From contig NZ_OZ060372.1 in assembly GCF_964058935.1 (NCBI RefSeq), positions 310,001 through 374,000 on the forward strand: a stretch of DNA of 64,000 bases, given 5' to 3'. A program made the translations under genes and the position numbers. Below, piece by piece: positions 25,339 through 35,519 of the stretch. Numbering within the stretch: position 1 is the first letter of the stretch; the number at the start of each line of letters is the position of its first letter. Under the pieces are notes generated by a model. The model made no database searches. It saw nothing but the letters and a program-made list of their open reading frames with translations, and was not told where the DNA came from. Origin of the DNA: Buchnera aphidicola (Pemphigus populi) (lineage in GTDB: Bacteria; Pseudomonadota; Gammaproteobacteria; Enterobacterales; Enterobacteriaceae).

Positions 25339-26130
25339 CTATTTAAAATTATAATTTTTAAAATTACTTAATAAAAAGAAAAATGATAAAAACAAAACGA
25401 TAGATGGACTAGTTGGAATATCAAAAAATATAGCTATTCCCATTCCAATAGTAACTCCCAACATGCCTATACATGAAGCAAGCATAGCCATATTTTCTGG
25501 AGAAGTAGCAAATCTTCTTGCGGTAGAAGAAGGGATGATTAGTAATGCAGTTACAACTAAAGAACCTATAAATTTTATAGAAATCGCTATCACTAAAGTG
25601 GTCATTAAGATGAAAATTAAACGAATTTTAGCAATATTAATTCCATCTACTATTGCTAATTCTGGATTGATTGTAAGAAATAATATTTCTCTCCAATAAA
25701 AAATTAAAAAAAATGAAATAACAATAATAACTGATACTATAATCATTAAATCTACATCATTAACTTTTAATAAGTTTCCAAAAAAATAATTAGCAATACT
25801 AATTCTTTTTTTTTCTGACATTATGCTTAATATGATCATTCCTAAAGATAAAGCACTATGAGATATTATACCTAATATTGTATCCAAAGAAAGAAAAGAA
25901 ATATGTTCTAACAAAACGATGAAACTGGAAATTAATAACAAAAAAAATAAAATCATATAAAAAGAGTTAATATTAAATAAAACTCCTACAGATAATCCTA
26001 GTAAAGAAGAATGAGATAACGTATCTCCAAAAGCAGACATGCGACGCCATACAATAAAAGAACCTAAAGGACCAGTAGCTAAAGTTAATAAAATCCCTGC
26101 TAACCATCCTGGAAAAAGTAATTCAGTCAT
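25339..26130 (-). CDS. znuB: Zinc ABC transporter permease (ZnuB)
   Basis: Membrane-spanning subunit of the high-affinity zinc importer. It is 263 residues (E. coli 261) with about seven or eight hydrophobic segments. The family segments MTELLFPGWLAGILLTLATGP (split: MTELLFPGW at the start, GILLTLATGPLG next), FGDTLSHSSLLG and IPSSTARRFATSPE are recognisable. It follows znuC by 33 bases. The periplasmic zinc-binding partner ZnuA is not in this window. Confidence 0.94.
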   Translation of the reverse strand: MTELLFPGWLAGILLTLATGPLGSFIVWRRMSAFGDTLSHSSLLGLSVGVLFNINSFYMILFFLLLISSFIVLLEHISFLSLDTILGIISHSALSLGMIILSIMSEKKRISIANYFFGNLLKVNDVDLMIIVSVIIVISFFLIFYWREILFLTINPELAIVDGINIAKIRLIFILMTTLVIAISIKFIGSLVVTALLIIPSSTARRFATSPENMAMLASCIGMLGVTIGMGIAIFFDIPTSPSIVLFLSFFFLLSNFKNYNFK

Positions 26131-26163
26131 AATTAAAAATAATTTTACCTCATATATTATGTA

Positions 26164-26880
26164 TTAAAAATCATGATGATGATTATGTTCATGACGATAT
26201 AAAGCAAAATTTTTTATTCCTGATACACCAAAGATAGAAATAAATTCTGAGTTTTTACAAACTATTTCAGGTGTACCAGAACAACATATATGTTGATTTA
26301 AACATATTACTTCATCTGTTCTTGCCATAACTAAGTTTAAATCATGAGAAACTATTAATACAGAACATTGTAATTCGTAACGAATATTATTGATTAATTT
26401 ATATAAAGCAATTTGTCCCGTAATATCTATACCTTCAGTACACTCATCTAATATTAATAATTCTGGTTTTTTTAATAAAGCTCGAGCTAGTAACATACGT
26501 TGCATTTCACCACCAGATAATCTTTGTAATTGATAATCTTGTATGTGTACTATATTGATGCGATTTAAAACTGCAGTGACTAATGATCTAGTTATACCTT
26601 TAGATAATCTCATAAAACGATCTACTGTAATAGGAAGAGCTGTATTTAAATATAATTTCTGAGGTACATAACCAACTTTTAAATTTATTTTACGAAAAAT
26701 TTTCCCAGAATTAGGTTTTAATAAACCTAAAATAACTTTTACTAATGTAGATTTCCCTGCACCATTGGGTCCTATTAAAGTTAGAATTTGGTTTGGTATT
26801 AAATTTAATGAAATATTTGAAAGAATACAACGATGATTGAAATTGATAAAAATATTTTTCAATTGAATTAATGAGTACAT
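26164..26880 (-). CDS. znuC: Zinc ABC transporter ATP-binding protein (ZnuC)
   Basis: ATPase subunit that powers zinc import through ZnuB. It is 238 residues (E. coli 251). Walker A GPNGAGKST is at residues ~37-45. The signature RLSGGEMQRMLLARAL, Walker B LLILDE and switch IVSHDLN are intact. The C-terminus keeps a His-rich tail (YRHEHNHHHDF) as in enterobacterial ZnuC, probably a zinc-sensing or binding end. In E. coli znuA is divergent from znuC; here only a 410-base empty spacer is upstream. Confidence 0.95.
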   Translation of the reverse strand: MYSLIQLKNIFINFNHRCILSNISLNLIPNQILTLIGPNGAGKSTLVKVILGLLKPNSGKIFRKINLKVGYVPQKLYLNTALPITVDRFMRLSKGITRSLVTAVLNRINIVHIQDYQLQRLSGGEMQRMLLARALLKKPELLILDECTEGIDITGQIALYKLINNIRYELQCSVLIVSHDLNLVMARTDEVICLNQHICCSGTPEIVCKNSEFISIFGVSGIKNFALYRHEHNHHHDF

Positions 26881-27291
26881 GTTTAGTATATAAAATATTA
26901 AAATTAATTAAATTATACTACCACACCAGTTTTAAAATATTTAAAACATATTGATGTTATATAATATTATATTAAAAATATTTATTTTTTATTTCTTAAA
27001 AAATATACGAATAACAATTCATATATTTAAATTATAATTTATATTATTTATTAATAAATAATATATTGATGTTATATATAACATTGTTTTTTACGTTAAA
27101 TAAAATAAGGTATTTCTATATTACTTAAGAATACTATATTCAATAAAGAAATAAGAATACATTATTTATAATCATGGTAGTTTTTTAAACTATATGTAAA
27201 AAAAATTATAATTAATAATTAATAATTATTAAGTGAAATATATTAAATTTATATAAAATATAAAAAATGATTATATAAATTTACTTAAAAA
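26881..27291. other. pykA-znuC spacer; expected znuA site is empty
   Basis: About 410 bases. In E. coli znuA (~930 bp) is divergent next to znuC. I could read no ZnuA remnant, signal peptide or His-rich loop here on either strand. Confidence 0.45.
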
Positions 27292-28737
27292 TCATTCAAA
27301 AACTTTTAGTATTTTAGTTGTATTAGTTTGACCACTTTTTCCTATTTTATCACCTTTTGTAAGAATCACCAGATCACCTAATGATAGAAATCCTTTTTTA
27401 TATAACAAAATAATAGCATCTTTTTCAGCAGATGTACCTAAATTTTCGTTATTGAAATATATTGGTACCACACCTCTATATAAAGTCGCTAAATTTAATG
27501 TATTTTTATGACGAGATAAAGCAAAAATCGGAAGACCTGATGTAATTCGAGAAGTAATTAGAGCAGTTCTTCCTGATTCTGTCATAGCAATTATAGCACG
27601 AACTCCTTCTAAATGATTCGCTGCATACATAGCAGACATAGAAATAGTTTCTGTTATATTAGTAAACTTTAAATTTAATCGATGTCTTGAAACATTGATA
27701 CTCGGTACTTTCTCTGCTCCTTGACATATTTTTGACATCATCATCACTGTTTCTGAAGGATAATTTCCTGAAGCAGTTTCTGCCGAAAGCATGACGGCAT
27801 CACTTCCATCTAATACAGCATTTGCTACATCCATCACTTCTGCTCTAGTAGGCATCGGATTGTCAATCATGGATTCCATCATTTGTGTTGCAGTGATTAC
27901 TACTCTATTTAATTGACGAGCTCTTCTTATAAGATTTTTTTGAATACCTGCTAATGCAGGATCTCCAATTTCTACACCTAGATCACCTCTTGCTACCATA
28001 ATAGCATCAGAAGATAATATAATTTCATCAATGATGCAATCATTTTCCACCACTTCGGCTCTTTCTATTTTAGCAACTATTTTTGCATGACTACCAGCTT
28101 GATGTGCTAATTTTCTAGCTAAATGTAGATCTTGAGCACATCTTGGAAAGGAAACTGCTAGGTAATCAACTCCAATATTAGATGCTAAAATAATATCATT
28201 CTTATCTTTTTTCGTTAAAGATTCTGAAGATAATCCTCCTCCTAATTTATTGATTCCTTTATTGTTTGATAAACATCCACCTATTAATACTATTGTAAAT
28301 ACCTTTTCATGAGTAGACTCCAATACTTTTAATTGAATCCTTCCATCATCTAATAATAAAATATCGTTAGATACAACATCTTTAGGTAAATTTTTATAAT
28401 CAATACCTACTTGATTTTGATCTCCTAAATTAGGATTTAAAGTTGAATCTAATGTAAACAAATCTCCTATATTTAAATTTATTTTATTTTTTTTAAATTT
28501 GGAAATACGAATTTTAGGTCCTTGTAAATCACCAAGCAAAGCTAAATGATAACCTAATTTTTTCATTATCCTTTTAGCTATTTTTGCTCTATATTGATGT
28601 TCTTCTTTTTTACCATGAGAAAAATTTAATCTTAATACATTAGCTCCTGATTTAATAATTTTTTCAAGAACATCTTCTTTATCTGTAGCTGGTCCCAACG
28701 TAACAACTATTTTTGTTCTTCTAAGACGTTCTAACAT
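27292..28737 (-). CDS. pykA: Pyruvate kinase II (PykA)
   Basis: Last glycolytic step, making pyruvate and ATP from phosphoenolpyruvate. It is 481 residues (E. coli PykA 480; PykF is shorter, which favours PykA). It opens [39 protein letters not shown], the GDLGVEIG metal/substrate segment and TQMMESMI are intact. It stands alone and is divergent from zwf, as in enterobacteria where pykA and zwf are near neighbours. Confidence 0.96.
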   Translation of the reverse strand: MLERLRRTKIVVTLGPATDKEDVLEKIIKSGANVLRLNFSHGKKEEHQYRAKIAKRIMKKLGYHLALLGDLQGPKIRISKFKKNKINLNIGDLFTLDSTLNPNLGDQNQVGIDYKNLPKDVVSNDILLLDDGRIQLKVLESTHEKVFTIVLIGGCLSNNKGINKLGGGLSSESLTKKDKNDIILASNIGVDYLAVSFPRCAQDLHLARKLAHQAGSHAKIVAKIERAEVVENDCIIDEIILSSDAIMVARGDLGVEIGDPALAGIQKNLIRRARQLNRVVITATQMMESMIDNPMPTRAEVMDVANAVLDGSDAVMLSAETASGNYPSETVMMMSKICQGAEKVPSINVSRHRLNLKFTNITETISMSAMYAANHLEGVRAIIAMTESGRTALITSRITSGLPIFALSRHKNTLNLATLYRGVVPIYFNNENLGTSAEKDAIILLYKKGFLSLGDLVILTKGDKIGKSGQTNTTKILKVFE

Positions 28738-28988
28738 ATATTGTCCTCGTTAAAAAAAATTAAAAATATTTTTTAAAAAAATAATATTTTATAAAACTTA
28801 TTTATACTTTTATTGATAATAAATACAAGTATAATATAGTGATGTCAAATAATAAAAATAATTTATACGTAATTAAAAACAAAAGTATTTTATATTAATA
28901 AAATGGTATCTAAATTAGATTATTATCTATGATATTATCATCATTTATTAAAAACAATTATGTATATAATTAACTTATAAAATACGTA

Positions 28989-29017
28989 TTGACATTATTA
29001 TTATATATAAAATATAT
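28989..29017 (+). promoter_or_regulatory. Candidate sigma-70 promoter upstream of zwf
   Basis: An exact TTGACA is followed after 17 bases by ATATAT, which keeps four of six TATAAT positions. It points toward zwf but lies ~275 bases from the zwf ATG. The exact -35 box is unusual in this composition; the -10 box is not informative. Confidence 0.35.
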
Positions 29018-29078
29018 CAATCAATAATTAATATATGTATATATAAATAAAAATAAATATTGCATATATCAATCAATA
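29012..29078. repeat. Pair of 15-base direct repeats upstream of zwf
   Basis: ATATATCAATCAATA occurs at 29012-29026 and 29064-29078, a 52-base period. The first copy overlaps the candidate -10 of the promoter above. It may be an operator pair or a local duplication remnant. Confidence 0.6.
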
Positions 29079-29292
29079 TTAAACTTTATGTACAAAAATT
29101 TATTTTATTTAAAAATATTATATATACTAAAAAATATATTATTAATATATAACATTATTTCTAATATAAATTAGAAAAAATATTAAACGTAGTCATATAT
29201 TATTTCATCTAAAATAATTTTTTAACATAAATTATTATTAATAATATTGATTTTTGAAAGAATAGATTCAAGACGATAAAAAAGGGATAAAA

Positions 29293-30768
29293 ATGGTCAC
29301 GAAAATAAATGAAGCTTGTGATTTAGTTATTTTTGGTGCTAAAGGTGATTTGACTCGTAGAAAACTTTTACCAGCTCTTTACCAATTAGAAAAAAATAAT
29401 CAATTGCATGAAAATACACGAATTATTGGAGTAGGACGCGCTAATTGGAATAAATTTTTTTTTCATTCTATTGTAAAAGAATCATTAAGTGTTTTTATGA
29501 AAGATAAGATAAATAATTTCTATTTAAAAAAATTATGTACGCGATTATTTTTTTGTAATCTAGATGTTAATCATATAGAAAATTTTATAAAATTAAAAAA
29601 TATACTAAATCAAAAAAATAATATTATCATCAGCTATTTTGCAGTCCCCCCTAGTATATTTGGTGCCATATGCCGAGGGCTAGGAGCAATCCAATTAAAT
29701 ACTCCTCCAACCCGGATAGTAATAGAAAAACCATTAGGCACATGTTTCAAAACATCACAAGAAATAAATAATCAAGTAAGTAAATATTTTAAAGAATATC
29801 AAATATTCAGAATAGATCATTATTTAGGTAAAGAAACCATATTAAATTTACTTACATTACGTTTTGCAAATACTTTATTTTTTAATAATTGGGATAATAA
29901 AATTATTGATCATGTACAAATTACTATTGCTGAAAAAGTAGGGATAGAAGGCAGATGGGGATATTTTGATCAATCTGGACAAATTAGAGATATGGTTCAA
30001 AATCATTTATTACAAATTTTATCTATTGTTGCAATGTCTCCTCCTAAAAATTTGAATACAAATAGTATTAGAAAAGAAAAGATAAAAATATTACGTGCTT
30101 TACGTCATATAAATCCGATTAATTTTAACAAAAATATTATTCTTGGTCAATATTCATCTGGTCAATTAAATGGTATTTCAGTACCTTCTTACATTAATGA
30201 AGACAATGCTAATAATAATAGCAATACTGAAACTTTTGTTGCTATGAAAGTTAATATCGATAATCATAGATGGTCTGGTGTCCCATTTTATTTACGCACA
30301 GGAAAAAGATTACCTATCAAATGTTCAGAAATAGTGATTTCTTTTAAAAAACCTATAATGAATTTATTTAATGATAATAATAAAAGATTATCATCTAACA
30401 AGCTCATCATTACGTTACAGCCAAATGAAGGAATTACTCTTCAAATTTTAAACAAAGTACCTAGTTTAAATTCTGAACACATATTAAATAATATTGATTT
30501 AAATTTTAAATATTCCGATACACTGGATAAAAATAGTTTATCGGATGCTTACGAGCGATTGCTATTAGAAAGCATGAAGGGCATACAAACATTATTTGTT
30601 AGTAGAGAAGAAGTAGAAGAATCATGGAAATGGATTGATACAATTATTCATACTTGGGATAAAAAACAAAAATCTCCAAAGCTTTATACAGCTGGTACAT
30701 GGGGTCCTCATGAATCTAAGAAAATCATTCAACAAGATGGCAGAATTTGGCATAACATTAATTATTAA
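29293..30768 (+). CDS. zwf: Glucose-6-phosphate 1-dehydrogenase (Zwf)
   Basis: First step of the oxidative pentose phosphate pathway, yielding NADPH. It is 491 residues, equal to E. coli. The dinucleotide-binding motif VIFGAKGDLTRRKLLPALY is at residues ~12-30, the active-site motif FRIDHYLGKE near residue 175, and VPFYLRTGKRLP near residue 337. A GGGA box precedes the ATG. It is single; edd and eda do not follow. Confidence 0.96.
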   Translation: MVTKINEACDLVIFGAKGDLTRRKLLPALYQLEKNNQLHENTRIIGVGRANWNKFFFHSIVKESLSVFMKDKINNFYLKKLCTRLFFCNLDVNHIENFIKLKNILNQKNNIIISYFAVPPSIFGAICRGLGAIQLNTPPTRIVIEKPLGTCFKTSQEINNQVSKYFKEYQIFRIDHYLGKETILNLLTLRFANTLFFNNWDNKIIDHVQITIAEKVGIEGRWGYFDQSGQIRDMVQNHLLQILSIVAMSPPKNLNTNSIRKEKIKILRALRHINPINFNKNIILGQYSSGQLNGISVPSYINEDNANNNSNTETFVAMKVNIDNHRWSGVPFYLRTGKRLPIKCSEIVISFKKPIMNLFNDNNKRLSSNKLIITLQPNEGITLQILNKVPSLNSEHILNNIDLNFKYSDTLDKNSLSDAYERLLLESMKGIQTLFVSREEVEESWKWIDTIIHTWDKKQKSPKLYTAGTWGPHESKKIIQQDGRIWHNINY

Positions 30769-31353
30769 TTAATACTATTAATATCTATTCAACATAATCA
30801 TTACTAAATTAATATTTATATATTTGAATATATTAAACGTTAATAAATAAACAGATCACGTTGAATAATTATTCGATACATTTAATTTTAATTATTGAAA
30901 TAAATATTTTTTAATCTTTACAATTAGTATTGTAAATTTTTTTAAAAAATCACATCAGAATTACTATTCTTAATATTTTTTAAAAATATTATAATTTAAT
31001 TAATCATTAAAAATATTAATTTTATCATATCAAAAATAAAATTTTTTCATCATATTTATATATAAAAATATTTTATATATAAAAATTATTTGTGAATATT
31101 ATAAAGAAATGAATATTATTAATAATCTACTTATTAAATAAAATTTATATTTTTTTTATTAATGAGATTATTTTTTTAAAATGTAAAGGTATTTATGATA
31201 AAATAATCTTAGTAAAAGTTACTATATATTAAATATATTTAAATAAAAATGATTTCATTAAGTGTAATCTTTTAGTTAAAAACATTTAAACAAATGTATT
31301 ATAAAAATAATTCTTTTATATACTTATATTTTGCGAATTCAAGGAAAAATATT
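30769..31353. other. zwf-htpX spacer
   Basis: About 585 bases with no readable gene. Short A/T palindromes such as GAATAATTATTC (near 30863) are present, but nothing convincing as a terminator. AAGGA at 31341-31345 is the htpX ribosome site. Confidence 0.45.
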
Positions 31354-32232
31354 ATGATGCGTATTATTCTTTTTATGTTGACTAATTTATCTGTTATGTT
31401 CATATTTGGAATAATTCTTAGTCTTACAGGAATTAAATCTCATAGTATATATGGTTTAATAATTATATCTGGATTATTTGGATTCAGTGGTGCCATAGTA
31501 TCATTACTTTTGTCAAAATGGATTGCTTTACGATCTGTTAACGGAAAAATTATTCATCACCCATCTAATGAAAATGAAATTTGGTTAACTAAAGTAGTTA
31601 AACAACAAGCTAAAAAAATGGGTATTATTACTCCAGAAATAGCTATTTATGACGCTTTAGATATGAATGCTTTCGCTACAGGTGCACGTCGTAATTCTTC
31701 CTTAATTGCTGTATCTACTGGATTATTAAGTAATATGACTAAAGATGAAGCAGAAGCAGTAATTGCGCATGAGATTAGTCATATTGCTAATGGTGATATG
31801 GTTACTATGACTTTAGTACAAGGAGTTGTGAATACATTTGTAATATTTATATCACGTCTGATTGCACAATCAGTTTCTGCTATTATATCAGGAAATAAAG
31901 AAGAAAATGAGTCTAAAAGTAGTCATTCTATGATATATTCTTTTACTTCAATTGTATTAGAGTTAATATTTGGAATGCTAGCTAGTATTATTACTATGTG
32001 GTTTTCACGTTACCGAGAATTTCATGCTGATGCAGGATCTGCCAGATTAGTTGGTCGTAATAAGATGATTGCTGCATTAGAAAAGTTAAAAATGAGCTAT
32101 GAACCACAAGTATCAAGCAGTATACTTGCATTTTGTATTAATGGAAAAAATAAATCAATAATAAATTTATTTATGTCTCATCCTCCATTAGATAAAAGAA
32201 TTACTGCATTGTATAATAATTCATATCTATGA
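31354..32232 (+). CDS. htpX: Membrane zinc metalloprotease HtpX
   Basis: Inner-membrane M48 protease that degrades misfolded membrane proteins. From 31354 it is 292 residues (E. coli 293) and begins [12 protein letters not shown] chose this ATG because AAGGA ends 8 bases before it and the upstream 20 codons (from 31294) do not align. Two N-terminal membrane spans are followed by [14 protein letters not shown] with the HEXXH zinc site, then further hydrophobic spans and [13 protein letters not shown] with the third ligand. Confidence 0.95.
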   Translation: MMRIILFMLTNLSVMFIFGIILSLTGIKSHSIYGLIIISGLFGFSGAIVSLLLSKWIALRSVNGKIIHHPSNENEIWLTKVVKQQAKKMGIITPEIAIYDALDMNAFATGARRNSSLIAVSTGLLSNMTKDEAEAVIAHEISHIANGDMVTMTLVQGVVNTFVIFISRLIAQSVSAIISGNKEENESKSSHSMIYSFTSIVLELIFGMLASIITMWFSRYREFHADAGSARLVGRNKMIAALEKLKMSYEPQVSSSILAFCINGKNKSIINLFMSHPPLDKRITALYNNSYL

Positions 32233-32341
32233 TATATATTAAAAAATAAAATAGTGTTTTTATTTTAAGTATTTTTTACTTTATACAATTTTTAAATAAA
32301 AAATTTTTAATAAATATATATACTAGAGATAGTATAAAAAT

Positions 32342-32384
32342 ATGTATAATGAGATTAAGCAATACGATTAATTTCATTATACAT
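32342..32384 (+). terminator. htpX terminator-like hairpin
   Basis: Arms 32342-32352 and 32374-32384 form 11 perfect pairs. They are extended by a G-T pair and five more pairs (ATTAA/TTAAT) around a 9-base loop, then CTGATATTTTTT. It lies 110 bases past htpX and 60-100 bases before the cspC remnant, so it may have served htpX or the cspC leader. Confidence 0.55.
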
Positions 32385-32439
32385 CTGATATTTTTTATAT
32401 TGTAATTCACCTTAAAATATTTTGTAGTAAAAAATTTTC

Positions 32440-32615
32440 AGTCATTATTAGTTTTAAATATTTTATCCTGATTATACCAGATAACGGTAGTAAATACGTT
32501 TTTTAAATTTTTCTTCTGTTAAAGGAAATATTTTTAAAAAATTATTAAAGAGTAAAATATTACATTTAGAGTTCAAGACAGAAAAAAGTTTCTGCTACAG
32601 AGAACCTTTTTATAT
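32440..32615 (+). pseudogene. cspC: Remnant of a cold-shock protein gene (cspC)
   Basis: Between htpX and yoaE three shifted frames read as pieces of a CspC-type cold-shock protein. FKYFILIIPDNGSKYVF aligns with SKGFGFITPADGSKDVF. After an in-frame TAA and a frame change, KE-stop-NITFRVQDRKK aligns with AEGQNVEFEIQDGQK. VSATENLFI then fits the last residues. The N-terminal RNP segment upstream is not readable. The position agrees with the htpX-cspC-yoaE order of enterobacteria. At least two stops and two frameshifts make it non-functional. Confidence 0.72.
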
Positions 32616-32894
32616 GTAATATTGTAAACACTTGCATATTAAAATAAAAATATTTTTTAAAGATTTTTACATATCAATACATAGGTCTTTATGATTTATA
32701 TATCTAAATAATATTCTATATACATTATATAGATACACACCAATCGTATCTTTAATATTATTAAAATTCATGTCATAATATAATGTTATTAAAATTAAAT
32801 AAATATTTTATTCTAATCTTATATTCCTTGAATTAATTACTTTTTTACTAAACATACTAAATGTTATGCTGCTTATTTTTCCATGGAGTTTTTA

Positions 32895-34469
32895 ATGGAA
32901 TTTCTTTTAGACCCATCAACCTGGGTTGGATTACTTACACTCATTGTATTAGAAGTAATACTAGGAATTGATAACTTAGTATTCATAGTTATTTTAGCGG
33001 ACAAACTTCCATTTTATCAACGCGATAAAGCTCGTATATTAGGAATCAGTCTTACTTTATTAATGCGTTTAATATTACTATCATTAATATCCTGGATGGT
33101 AACATTACGATCTGTATTAATTACTAATCAATATTTTACCCTGTCAGGACGTGATCTAATTCTACTATTTGGAGGTTTTTTTTTACTATTCAAAGCAACT
33201 GTAGAATTGCATGAAAGATTAGAAAATCATCCAGAAGAAAATAATAATAATAAAAATTGTGCTAATTTTTGGACTGTAATTATTCAAATGGTCTTATTAG
33301 ATGCGATTTTTTCATTAGATTCTGTAATTACCGCTGTTGGTATGGTTAATAATTTAATAATAATGATGATAGCAGTAATTATTGCCATGAGTTTAATGTT
33401 ATTAGCTTCGAAATCTCTCACTAAATTTGTAAATCTACATCAAACTGTTGTGGTATTATGTTTGAGTTTTCTTCTTATGATAGGATTAAGTCTAGTTTCA
33501 GAAGCATTTGGATTTTATATACCCAAAGGGTATTTATATGCAGCCATAGGATTTTCCATCCTAATTGAATTATTTAATCAAATAGCACGTCGAAATTTTC
33601 TTCTTCATCAATCTCGTCGTCCCATGAGACAAAGAGCAGCTGAAGCTATTCTACGTTTAATTATTAGAGAACAAAAAAATAATGTTACTACGATTTTAAA
33701 TAAAGAACAAAATAAAAAAATATCGTATAAATCAGTACCAGAAACAGAATATTTTAAGGATGAAGAAAGATATATGATAAACGGTGTACTCACTCTTGCT
33801 GCTCGTTCTATTAGAAGCATAATGACTCCTAGAAGAGAAATATCTTGGGTCAATGCAGATCAAGATACATGCAGTATTAGATTGCAATTATTAGATACAC
33901 CTCATAGTTTATTCCCAGTATGTAAAAATGAACTAGATGAAATTATTGGTATAGTTAGAGCAAAAGAGTTATTAGTTGCTATTGATAAAAATATAGATGT
34001 AACCACATTTGCATCCAAAACTCCTCCTATTATTATTCCCGATACCTCAGATCCTATTAATTTATTAGGAGTTTTAAGACGAGCTAAAGGTGGTTTAGTA
34101 ATAGTTACTAATGAATTTGGAGTTATTCAAGGGTTAATTACTCCTTTAGACATGTTAGAAGCAATTGCAGGAGAGTTTCCAGATGAAGATGAAACTCCGG
34201 AAGTTATAGTAGAAAAAAATAGTTGGTTAGTGAAAGGAGGTACAGATTTACATTCTTTACAACAATTATTAAATACAAAAGAATTGATACAAACAAAAAA
34301 TACTTATGCTTCTTTAGCTGGTTTGTTAATTTCACAAAAAGGACAATTACCTCTAACAGGAGAAACTATTTATATTGCTCCATTATATTTTCATATTGTA
34401 GAGGCTACACAATATCGTATTAACCTCGTTCGTATTACAAAATGTAAAGAAATAAATAAAAAAAATTAA
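32895..34469 (+). CDS. yoaE: YoaE, TerC/CBS-domain inner membrane protein
   Basis: TerC-family membrane protein with a C-terminal CBS pair and CorC/HlyC-type domain; transport function unproven, possibly metal-related. From 32895 it is 524 residues (E. coli 518). It begins [16 protein letters not shown], then about seven hydrophobic segments with the LGIDNLVFI and [16 protein letters not shown] acidic motifs. A CBS pair starts near MTPRREISW and [10 protein letters not shown], and DETPEV leads the last domain. The ATG at 32883 is rejected because GGAG at 32885-32888 sits 6 bases before 32895, which also matches the homologue. Confidence 0.94.
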   Translation: MEFLLDPSTWVGLLTLIVLEVILGIDNLVFIVILADKLPFYQRDKARILGISLTLLMRLILLSLISWMVTLRSVLITNQYFTLSGRDLILLFGGFFLLFKATVELHERLENHPEENNNNKNCANFWTVIIQMVLLDAIFSLDSVITAVGMVNNLIIMMIAVIIAMSLMLLASKSLTKFVNLHQTVVVLCLSFLLMIGLSLVSEAFGFYIPKGYLYAAIGFSILIELFNQIARRNFLLHQSRRPMRQRAAEAILRLIIREQKNNVTTILNKEQNKKISYKSVPETEYFKDEERYMINGVLTLAARSIRSIMTPRREISWVNADQDTCSIRLQLLDTPHSLFPVCKNELDEIIGIVRAKELLVAIDKNIDVTTFASKTPPIIIPDTSDPINLLGVLRRAKGGLVIVTNEFGVIQGLITPLDMLEAIAGEFPDEDETPEVIVEKNSWLVKGGTDLHSLQQLLNTKELIQTKNTYASLAGLLISQKGQLPLTGETIYIAPLYFHIVEATQYRINLVRITKCKEINKKN

Positions 34470-34548
34470 AAATAATAGATTGACTGATATAATCACATAA
34501 TAAATATATCGATAACGTCATTTTCTTAAAAAAATATTTGAGAATAAT

Positions 34549-35205
34549 ATGTGTAAAAAAATTTTAGCAATTGATGCCTCCATGGACAGGTGTTCTGTAT
34601 CTTTATTAAAAAATAATTCAATAGCAAATAAATTTAAATTATGCAAAAAAAAACATACAGAAATTATTTTACCTATGATTAAAAATATTTTAAACGTTTC
34701 TAATACCAATATTAATGAACTTAATATTATTGCTTGTTCTAAAGGACCAGGTAATTTTACTGGTATTCGTCTTGCGATTTGTATAGCGCAGGCAATGGCT
34801 TTACAAAATAAATTGCCTTTAATAGGAATATCTAATTTTGCTAGTATGGCTGAACAAGCTTGGAGAAAACATTCTGCTAAAAAAGTACTTATCGCTTTTA
34901 ATGCAAAAAAAAGAGGTATATTTTGGGCTGAATATAAAAGAAATAAAAATGGAACATGGAAAGGAGAAGATACAGAAATATGTTTAAAAATAGAAAATAT
35001 TAGTAATAAAATTAATCAATTATCTGGTTTATGGACGGCTGTTGGTGATGGATGGGAAAAAATTAATATAAAAAATACAGAAAAAATAAAACTGGTATCT
35101 ACTAATATTACTGCGTCTCATTCAAAAGATATAATTACTTTTGTTGAATTATTATTAAAAAAAAATTATTATCTTGTATTTAAAAATATAACACCTATAT
35201 ATTAA
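34549..35205 (+). CDS. tsaB: tRNA threonylcarbamoyladenosine component TsaB
   Basis: Partner of TsaD and TsaE in making t6A at position 37 of ANN-decoding tRNAs. It is 218 residues (E. coli 231). The N-terminal ASKHA fold begins ILAIDASMDRCSVSLL. The dimer-interface motif CSKGPGNFTGIRLAI is near residue 65. The C-terminal half is diverged. yoaE is ~80 bases upstream. It is followed by nearly 1.5 kb of decayed DNA. Confidence 0.93.
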   Translation: MCKKILAIDASMDRCSVSLLKNNSIANKFKLCKKKHTEIILPMIKNILNVSNTNINELNIIACSKGPGNFTGIRLAICIAQAMALQNKLPLIGISNFASMAEQAWRKHSAKKVLIAFNAKKRGIFWAEYKRNKNGTWKGEDTEICLKIENISNKINQLSGLWTAVGDGWEKINIKNTEKIKLVSTNITASHSKDIITFVELLLKKNYYLVFKNITPIY

Positions 35206-35352
35206 ATATACTAGATGAAATATGGTCAAATGTTAAATATTTATAAATAAATTTTAATATACTTTTAAAATATGTTACATGTTATTTAAAATGAAATGCA
35301 TAATTTAGTTCAGTTTTATTTTTTATTCATTGATAACGATTTTTATCTATCT

Positions 35353-35394
35353 AAGGCACAATAGGATTTTTCAAAAAAAATCCTATTGTGCCTT
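35353..35394. repeat. Perfect 19-bp hairpin with 4-base loop
   Basis: Arms 35353-35371 and 35376-35394 pair perfectly; the outer part is AAGGCACAATAGGA and the inner part T5/A5; the loop is CAAA. It lies 148 bases past tsaB. Unlike a standard terminator it is not followed by a T-run on either strand. Its perfection inside decaying DNA suggests selection or recent origin. Confidence 0.85.
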
Positions 35395-35519
35395 CTAAAT
35401 AATGGTATAAGAAATATTATTTTTCTTTTCTAATCAATAGAATTACATTCTTTTCTAAGAAAATACATTTCAACATTCAAAAATATTGTTTAATGTTATA
35501 TTAAAACCTAAAAAAACGA

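Larger units (their letters stand above)
28738..29292. other. Divergent pykA/zwf regulatory region
   Basis: About 555 bases. It holds a TTGACA hexamer at 28989-28994 with ATATAT 17 bases downstream, a candidate promoter toward zwf. It also holds two copies of the 15-mer ATATATCAATCAATA at 29012-29026 and 29064-29078. In E. coli hexR, a repressor gene, lies here; no such gene is present. Confidence 0.4.

Noticed and set aside
30769-31353. Possible edd/eda remnant after zwf
   Set aside because: No readable blocks of either protein on the plus strand; the spacer looks random.
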